A DNA stretch of 64,000 nucleotides from contig CM066734.1 in assembly GCA_033961575.1 (NCBI GenBank), positions 80,498,501 through 80,562,500 of the forward strand. Reading direction: 5' to 3'. Source of the DNA: Aselliscus stoliczkanus (lineage: Eukaryota > Chordata > Mammalia > Chiroptera > Hipposideridae). Position numbers and translations under genes: made by a program. A model generated the notes under the pieces. It had not been told where the DNA came from. It ran no database searches and saw only the letters and a program-made list of their open reading frames with translations. This document shows positions 55,999 to 64,000 of the stretch, piece by piece. The first letter of the stretch is position 1, and every line of letters begins with the position of its first letter.

Positions 55999-58296
55999 TA
56001 TCTACCATGAAGTATATATTAAATTAAATACAGCTTTTAAGTCCTTTATCCACATTCCCATTATTGAAATCTCTGAAAATAGAAAGATTTTTTTTTCAGA
56101 TGTTCACAATAACATTTTGTTGCCAAGCCCTGATCTAAAATGAAAAGAGGCTATTTATAATGCCACATATTGTGAATATTTATATTTTCCACTGAATAAA
56201 TATGAATGATTATGAGGTAGTGCCCCAGATTCTGATGGTAGTGTTACATAATAAATATGTACACTATCTTTTTTTGGTAAAAGACAAATGGAATTTTAAA
56301 ATACATTTCATTTCTATTTTTTAAATAAAGGTATTTGGATCTAAACTAAAACCAATGTTTAAATATTAGTGATTATCAAAAAAACAATTATATTCATGTG
56401 GGGAAAGCCACACAAATTGTGACTGTGTAAATCATTTCTTTTAGCTTAAAGATTAAATTATGTTCAATTTATTGCATAAATAATACATTGTTTCTAGACT
56501 GTTGTGCTGTTTAAGTAAGTACTTATTTTTTTGTTTTTTTCTGACAGTGTTTTTGGTTTGACAATGTAAGGGATTCAATTTCTCAGTTAATTTGTATTCT
56601 GAAGTGGCCATTCAATCTAATCCTGATATATATAAATGACAGAAGTGCAGTCTACTTTTGATGAAGGGAAAGGACTGGTTTGTTTTTCCAATTGTAATAG
56701 ATTAAAGGCAATAGATTTAATAAAAAGTGCTATGAAAATATAGCCTGTTATTAACAAAGATTCTAATAGTCCCCATTTCCCAATTGCTTGGTTAAGAAAA
56801 CAGGTGTAACTAAAGTTAATAGGGTCATTATCCTAGAACAACAAAAATCTCTTAAAGCACTTTCTTATGTTTTACATCTCCCCAAACAATACCGTCTTTA
56901 TTATGTACCATGAGGAAACTGAAAAGGTAAATAAATGGAATAATGTGCTCAGCTTCACAGAATTACCCTGAGACCTCTTGGGAAAATGTGCCCTTGTAAT
57001 AGATATCCCTCCTCCCATTTACAGACAGGTCATCAATTCCCTAAAATTGATTAAATTAAAGAAGTATGTTCCCACATGATGACTGGTAAAATATAATCAA
57101 GGAAAACTCAGTTGGACTTATTAATTATGATTTTTTTTCCCACATTAAAGGAGCAGTAAAATGGACAATACACTAGCAGTAATGTCTCTGGATTTGAGGA
57201 AAGCTTTTGTTCTCTCACACAAAGCTATTGATCTGCAAGGACAGCACTGGGGTAGAAGGAGCAGAGACCTATTGAAATGGATGGGAAATAGGCTCAAGAG
57301 TGGATATAAACTTTGTCAATAAAAGGATTAAAAAGCAAGCAAACAACCTTCGCCTCCCTTCCCCCAAAATCTTGATCAGGAAGCAGAGGACATCCAAGGT
57401 GAAGAGGCAGATTTTAGTAGACTCATATTTGCTATTATTTGATCTTGAGAAATAGCTTTCAAAAACAAAGAAATGCACTGAATAATTAGATTAATTCAAA
57501 ACGTTGGTCCCATATAATCAAATATATATATATATATACAAGCACACACACACACATACACACACTTCTAAAAATTTAAGTTTTTTTCTTTTTTTCTCAG
57601 TTGTCTTTAAAAGTAGAGAATTAGTTGACAGACTTACATTTCAAATATGTTTTTATACATCAAGATGTTTTGAACAGGAATAATCAGAAAATTTCACTTA
57701 AATACAGCTAAAACACCAAGAACATTTATTTCGTCACCTGAAGTTCCCAAATTTAGCATAGACCCCTCCCCTCCAGATATAATGTGATCAACAATTCAAT
57801 AGTCAATCTCATCTAAGATCTAGATGTTTTCCCTCTTCCTAGTCTCACCATCAGCTTTTTTCTTTCTAAGACATTTTCCCTCGTGGCTGCCCAATATCTG
57901 CCATTGTAATTAGGGGTAACAACCATATCTAAGCAACAGATATCCAAATGGTCAAGAAGCCATCCCTTTCTGTATATTTAAATTAGGAATGAGAAAATCT
58001 TTCTGGAACATCAGGCATATTTTAATTTATGACTCCTTGGACAGGACTAGAACCATGTCCATTCCTACCATAAGTGACTATCAAGAAAAAAGAAATTCAT
58101 TTGACTGGCTACAAATAGTCATGAGATTACATGGATGCTGGGAGGTCTACTATCATGACCCCTAAATAAATGTTTATAAATACAATTTAAAAAGTTTGAA
58201 AATATTTTACAGCAAATTCCAGATTGCTTTATGTGCTGTTAAATATATAAAATAGCTGGTAATAAATTTGATAACGTATTTTGTAAGTGTGTATAT
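55999..58296. other. Unassigned sequence
   Basis: No gene. A compound TA/CA microsatellite lies at 57521-57566. A weak antisense MIR trace may lie at 56870-56990. Confidence 0.45.
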
Positions 58297-58309
58297 TGCA
58301 GAGGAAAAT

Positions 58310-58682
58310 AAATTTTTTTTTTGAAAGATTTTATTGGGGAATTGGGGAGGGAAACAGTGTTGGGGAATTGGGGGAGGGGAACATTGTGTTTCTCCAAGAC
58401 CCATCAGCTTCAGGTGAAGGTGTTGTTCTTCAATCTTAGTTGTGGAGGGTGCAAGCTCAGCTCTAAGTCCAGTTGCCACTTTCAATCCATTTGCAGGGGG
58501 GTGCAGCCCACCATCCCATATGGGTGTTGAACCCAGTAACCTTATTGTTAAGAGCACACACTCTCACTAGCTCAGTGGCAGCTCAGCTTAGGCGTGGCTA
58601 ACTGGCCTATGTGGGAATCGAACTGGTGACCCTGTTGCTCAGAACTCTGACTCTTAACCAACTGAGCCACTTGGCCAGCCCA
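58310..58682 (-). mobile_element. Long tRNA-derived SINE, rearranged variant
   Basis: Antisense. The tail (AAGATTTTATTGGGGAATTG, and a second GTTGGGGAATTGGGGGAGG) is of class C type. The other end (TGCTCAGAACTCTGACTCTT, AACCAACTGAGCCACTTGGC) is of class B type. The 13-bp TSD TGCAGAGGAAAAT lies at 58297-58309 and 58683-58695, so it is one insertion, not two neighbours. Confidence 0.88.
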
Positions 58683-58695
58683 TGCAGAGGAAAAT

Positions 58696-61059
58696 CTTAA
58701 GACAGCTAAAAGGATTCAAACATTTCTGAATTGCATGTAGCTTTAATTATTTTATGAATGTACAATGGTCATTTACTTTTTCACTTGTCATGGGAAAACT
58801 AAAATAGTCCAGGATCCCCATTTTATTTGTTTTTATCTTCTGTATGTCTACTCTTATTCACCTGAATTGCTTATTTATTTTTTTCAACTTTTAATCAACA
58901 CTGAATTCTATCTGTGATAGTCACTGTATTGACCCAGTAAGCATTCCTTAGCCTGACATTTTTCTTTGCAATTCTATACTCCCATTTGACTTTTTCTGTC
59001 TCTAATCCTAATTCTTTCCATATTTCCCACTTCGTGGAATTATTTCTATAAGTATTGTCTTTAAAGCTATACACAAGAAGTATTATCCCTGAAAACTACA
59101 TTCTTTATAAAAACCATTGTTTATCTATACCAAGAATAATGTACTCCAAAAAGAGTACAGATTTATTATTATGATTTTTCCCTAATTATGCTTAGTTACA
59201 TTTACTATTTCTGATGTTTTGGAGAAATAAAATGCATTATATCTGTAGATTTAGCTATAGTCAATGATTACCAAAAGAAATTGCCTTTCATTTTCAATTA
59301 CCTTTTCTATTTTCAATGTACTTTTAGGGGATCCCCCTGATTTCTCATTTGTTTCTAAAAAAGTAAAGCTATTGGGATCTCACATAGCATACGGCATATT
59401 CATTATGCATTTATTAATAACCCACTAACATTTGCTTCAAAAATAGTAAGCAAGGATTTACCTATAAAATAGAGGATCTGGGAGTAGTACTCAAAAATTC
59501 TAGATATCTAGACATATGCTTCTGGGTCTGGCATTTCAGTGATTCTTGTGAAGTTGCAATTCAATCTTATTGTGTTCTTATTTAATGCGAGTCTGATACA
59601 GGAGGAGCTATTTTTGAATTGTAAAGCAGTATACTAGGTAAAGGATCTCTGAGTCTTACTGAGGCCTGTCAAAATCATGCAGCTAATAGTCTTATAGGCA
59701 GCCTGGAAAGCATAGTATATGTGGGCTTTGGGTGAAGAGTTTATCTTTATTACTCTTTTAAAAATATCTCTCTATCTTTTTGAATTGCACAAGTTAGATA
59801 ACCCTCTGTCCACATATCTATGATCAAGATAGAGGATCTGTAAGTATCTGTAAGACTATTTATTGTTGTTGAGAACACTAAACTTCCCAACAATGCAACA
59901 CTTATTTTATTGTAAAGAGCACAGAAATAAAAATCAAAATGCCTGAATCTTGAGAAGTCTTCCCCACTTGCTCACTTTGTGACTATAGCATGCATATTTT
60001 CTAGACATTAATTGGTTGCATGTATGTAAGCTTGGGTTTAAAAGGAGATAATAAGTTATTACTATAAACCAGATACAGCCAAGTCTTCTAAACTATTGGG
60101 ATTATCCTTTCTCCTAATACTGAAAAAAATATAACTCCATTTTCCTTCTCAAGTCCTGTGGGAAACTCAACTCTAGGGCCACCCTTAGAAAATACGGATT
60201 TTTTTTGGCAAAACTTCTTTTTTTGTGGGCTTCATATAATTTATAGTCAAATACGCTGTTTCTGGACAATTTCACATCTTCCATCATAAGAAAATGGGAA
60301 CAACACTGTTGCTATTCGCAGTGGCATGGCTCATCAGAATCTGTTTATAATGAAATAATATAGATCTTCCCTCTGAAATGTCCTCATTTCATGTATTCGT
60401 GTGCTGGTTATATCACTACTCCTGATGCTGTTTCATCTTCATCCTTCATGCTTGCCATGGATACAGGCTTCTACAGATGCCTTCCAAGGCTGTTACTGCT
60501 CTCTTTTAATGATGACCACACATACAAGTCTTCTGCAGAGTATGAAGAAAAATGTGAACAATAATCTGTTCTCTGATCGTCTTAAATTTACAGTTGCAAA
60601 TTTTATAGTTTAAGCACAGAACAATGAATCTTCCAACTATGCTGCTTTTAAATCTGTTATATATTTTTTTCAGATTTACAATATCCTACTATTATCCTAC
60701 TATTTAGTTGCTGGGGGAAGCAATAAATTCAAACTAACATGTTATTTAATCTGCAAAATAAAGAGAAGAACAATCTTGCATGGTGTTTAGAATGTTCATT
60801 ACTTGTTAAGAACTACTTTTAACATAAGTCTTATGAGATAATGCTCCATGATATAGGCATTTTATAACCATTTTGTAAAGCAGAAAAAAACTGGAGCTTA
60901 AAAATAATTGAAGGTAAAGTATACGATATTGAATTTCAAAACTTATCTTGTACTCCCATACCAAAGTATCAGATGCCAGTATCTGTGATTAACATATTCA
61001 GCATATTTGATTAAATGTGTAACATCAATAGTTGAGAAGAAAAATGTTAAATGTGACAA
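58696..61059. other. Unassigned sequence
   Basis: No gene that I can support. A weak antisense MIR core may lie at 60810-60905. The plus-strand 70-codon frame at 60401-60613 has no domain. Confidence 0.45.
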
Positions 61060-61410
61060 TGTTATGGATTGAATAGTTTCTCCTCAAAATTCATTTGTTG
61101 ACACTCCAACTCCCATTGTGACTCTGTTTGGAGACAGGGCCTTAAAGGAACTCATCAAGGTCAAATGGGGTCATAATAGGCCGGCCATAATCCAGTATAA
61201 CTAAGTTCATATAAGAAAAGGAAAGACCATGTGAGGATACAGCTAGAAAGCAGCTATCTGTAAGCCAGAAAGAGAGGTCTAACTGGAAACCAACCCTTCT
61301 GGCATATTGACATTGTACTTCTAGCCTCCAGAATGGTGAGAAAACAATTCCTGTTCTTTAAGCCACCCACTCTGTGGTACTTTGTAATGGCAGCCAAAGC
61401 TATATAGACA
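61060..61410 (+). mobile_element. MLT1-type MaLR LTR
   Basis: TGTTATGGATTGAATAGTTT, AATTCATTTGTTGACACTCC, GAGACAGGGCCTTAAAGG, TTCATATAAGAAAAGGAAAG, CCATGTGAGGATACAGC, TTCTAGCCTCCAGAATGGTG and TTTAAGCCACCCACTCTGTG follow the LTR layout of the mammalian MLT1-type elements. It is diverged. Confidence 0.75.
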
Positions 61411-62259
61411 TATAACAATGCTCCTGCAATATTTCATACATTTTGACATTTTTATTGCTAAAGGTTTTTAAGGACTGTACGAAAATAAATTTAAAGTTTC
61501 AAATTTTAGTAATATAATTTAAATTTTTTGTACTTATAAATGAGTTTGGTGCTCATGGCAGTTATGAGCCCTATCTTAAGAATAAAAATAGCATAAAAAG
61601 CAATATTCTCGGCATAGTTTTAGAGTATTTTTAATATCATACCATGTCTTAGTAAAATCATGTTTTTCTCTAATTTTATATTATTATGTTATACTAATGG
61701 ATTTGAAGTAGTCTTCAAGATATCCTCAGTCTGGCCAATATTTTTATGTCAAGACACCAATGCTCAGAGAAGTTATGTGATTTGTTAAAGATCAGAGTTA
61801 CATCATGGTAATATGGGATTACAATCAATCTACTGTTTTCAGTTATTGTTCCTTCCTGCTGTTTGCTTAAATATTTTCTTCCATATATCATGTATTTTGT
61901 GTAAGAACTGAGAAAAATAAATTATGTTTTATACAAATTCAAAAAGATGAGAAAAAATTATGGCTTCTAGGATATTTTATAGTGAAATAAAATCTAATTG
62001 GGGAATATCAATGCTAGTTACATTTTTCTCTTACAAGTTGGTGAACTGTACATGACATTTACCCACTCCTCTCCTCCAACTTGGAACTATATAATTTGAA
62101 CTATGTGGTCTCTGAAGTTAGCATAGCAGAAAGGAGAGAGAAACAATGACTTAATCATCTTGACACACACATCACTTTTGCTCTTAGTTCATTGACAAGG
62201 ACCAGTCAAATGACTTCAATCTGACTGTAAAGGTACCTCAGAAGACACCCATCAAGAGG
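61411..62259. other. Unassigned sequence with possible MIR trace
   Basis: A diverged antisense MIR core may lie at 61700-61825 (AATGCTCAGAGAAGTTATGT, GATTTGTTAAAGATCAGAG). Nothing else is recognisable, and no MaLR internal sequence is evident between the two LTRs. Confidence 0.45.
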
Positions 62260-62641
62260 TACTGTGGACTGAATGTGTCCCCTCTGAATTCCTATGTTAA
62301 AGGACTACCCTTCAATGTGATTATACTTGGATATAGGACCTACAAAGAGGTCATTAAGGTTAAATGAAGTCATAAGGGTGGGGCCCTGATCCAATAGGAC
62401 TGGTGTTCTCATAAGAAGAGACACTAGAAGACTTGCTCTCCCTTGCTACATGTACACAAAGAAGAGGTCATATAGACACAGCGAGATGATGGATGCTTAC
62501 AGGCCAATAGAAGAGGATTCAGAATGAAATCTATTTGTCAGCACCTTGATCAAGGACTTCCCAGCCTCCAGAAATGTGAGAAATTAATTTCTGTGTTTAG
62601 CCACCCAGTTGGTGTTATGGCACCTTGAGTTGACTAATACA
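62260..62641 (+). mobile_element. MLT1-type MaLR LTR
   Basis: TACTGTGGACTGAATGTGTC, GGACCTACAAAGAGGTCATT, GGGTGGGGCCCTGATCCAAT, TCTCATAAGAAGAGACACTA, CACCTTGATCAAGGACTTCC, CAGCCTCCAGAAATGTGAG and GTTGACTAATACAGGG. Same orientation and family type as the copy at 61060, but not closely similar to it. Confidence 0.78.
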
Positions 62642-62857
62642 GGGGGATAATGAGCAGTTGGTTAAGTTGCCTCGCCCCTTTTTCTTTTTTTATTATTTTT
62701 GTTGCTGTCATTTTAGTTTACAGTTTCCTTCTCCACATTGGAAATCAGACACAAAGCAAACCATGATTAGAAATTTCCACTGTCAAGGGCAAATTGTCAT
62801 AATTGCACTTTTGCATTTAGAGAAATTTTGCATCATATGGATGTGACTTTGGATGAG

Positions 62858-63112
62858 GCGAGCTGGTACAGTGTATTGGTTAAGATCATGGGCTATGAAA
62901 GCAATAACTCTGGATTTGAAGTGTAGCTCTACTACCTTGGGAAAAAAATCCACCTTACTTCTTTGTTACATCAGTTTTTTCACCTATACAGTATGGATAA
63001 AAATTCACCTAAGTCAGAGGGTTGTTATACAAGTCAAATGAGTCAATGTTTGAAAAGTGTAGAATAATGCCTGGCACAGAATAAGTGCTATTTATGTGTT
63101 AGTTATAAAATC
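62858..63112 (+). mobile_element. Nearly complete MIR SINE
   Basis: The best MIR in the window. The tRNA-like head (GGTACAGTGTATTGGTTAAG, ATCATGGGCTATGAAAGC) is followed by GTAGCTCTACTACCTTGGG, CAGTTTTTTCACCTATACAG, TAAGTCAGAGGGTTGTTATA, CAAATGAGTCAATGTTTG, and AATAATGCCTGGCACAGAAT with AAGTGCTATTTATG at the LINE-like end. Confidence 0.88.
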
Positions 63113-64000
63113 AAATTAAATAATGGATTTGTTAGAGAAATGTAGAATTAGAAAACTACCTTTTAGATTAACTAAAGGTACTAAAGCAACTCAGTTTTTA
63201 ATATTAGAGTGTTATTAACTCAATTTTTAATTTTTAATTTCTGAACATTTGTGATACTTTAAGAATAGTAAAGTCCCATGATGTGCTCCACATAAAAAAG
63301 TGTTTGACACCCCAGCAAGCTGCAGGAATTCCGTACATTAAATCAGTTGACAAAAAAGTCACTCAGAAGAGGAACTGTTTAAATTTGGTTAGCCAAGAGA
63401 TCTCCTGACTTATTTTGAATATGGATCCATTTAGCAACGCATTTGAACATCCTGGGAAACTAATGTTCCATGGTACACACTGTGGACAATCCTGTCATAG
63501 AAAAATTCTAGCATGGATTAGAAAACAATGAAACATGGCTCAGTTAACTGGAATATCAAGAAGTAGATAGCAAGTTTCTGGGACCTGAAGCTACCCTATC
63601 CACTGAATCTGGAGAATGTGAAAAAAGCAGTAGGAAGCTCTAACTAGTGGCAGAAACTTAGGGGAATCTTATTCTGTAGCTTATTACAACTGAATCACAT
63701 GGCCAGTTGTCAAACTAGATATAAAGGCAACGATAGGGAGCTGGAAGGTAGGGTTACTATATTTTAAATACTTCCTGCATAAAGTATATATTAGCTTTAG
63801 GAATTAAACTGAGGTGACATATTGAAGCCTTTAGGCTTCAGCCACTAGCACTATGCTTGGCAGACTTCTTCTTTAAAGGATCACATAGAAAGTATTAGTG
63901 GCTTTGTGGATATGTGGGTTCTAGCACAGCGGTCCAACATTGCTATTGTAGCAATGAAAGAAGCCACAGATAACACATAGTTGAATGAGCATGACTGTTC
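63113..64000. other. Unassigned sequence
   Basis: Nothing recognisable up to the end of the window. Confidence 0.5.

Noticed and set aside
60401..60613. Small secreted protein
   Set aside because: A Leu/Ser-rich start resembles a signal peptide, but there is no Kozak, splice or conservation evidence.

Overview
The window is AT-rich, non-coding mammalian DNA: intergenic or deep-intronic sequence. I found no convincing cellular protein-coding exon, functional tRNA, rRNA, CpG-island promoter, operon or CRISPR array. The content is mostly transposon fossils of very different ages. These include ancient MIR, L2, MER5 and MLT1-type copies shared by placental mammals, L1 pieces, a mariner element, and a set of younger tRNA-derived SINEs with clean target-site duplications (TSDs). 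The SINE type, together with the mariner and the betaretrovirus-like provirus, suggests a bat, possibly of the horseshoe-bat or leaf-nosed-bat group. That assignment rests on recognising the SINE style from memory, not on a search.

Layout: 1-9 kb holds a 5'-inverted L1 (1.9-2.9 kb), MIR pieces, one long SINE (4.5 kb) and a GATA microsatellite. At 9.1-10.4 kb lies a full-length but dead mariner. At 10.4-21.7 kb there are a GA tract, L2 and L1 ORF2 remnants, a possible solo LTR (15.7-16.9 kb), AT microsatellites and an 81-bp mariner-type MITE (19.75 kb). At 21.8-26.9 kb is the most striking structure: an old L1 ORF2 fragment interrupted by a SINE, itself interrupted by a GC-rich 2.95-kb betaretrovirus-like provirus with two 394-bp LTRs. 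At 27-44 kb there are more SINEs of all three size classes, an L1 ORF2 fragment and two L2 ORF2 fragments in opposite orientations. At 44-64 kb there are scattered SINEs (one split by an L1 3' end), tandem L1 3' ends, two MLT1-type LTRs and a good MIR.

The provirus keeps both LTRs, a tRNA-Lys-type primer-binding site, a leader with a splice-donor-like site, a short broken gag start, the 3' end of env and a polypurine tract. Most of gag, all of pro and pol, and most of the surface subunit are deleted. The transmembrane-subunit frame is open for 273 codons. The LTRs differ at only five positions. All five are transversions and all lie inside 59 bp, which a simple mutation clock does not explain. 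No set of genes here works together as a system. The features most worth a second look are this provirus, the MITE hairpin, the graded SINE family and two local template-switch-like palindromes.
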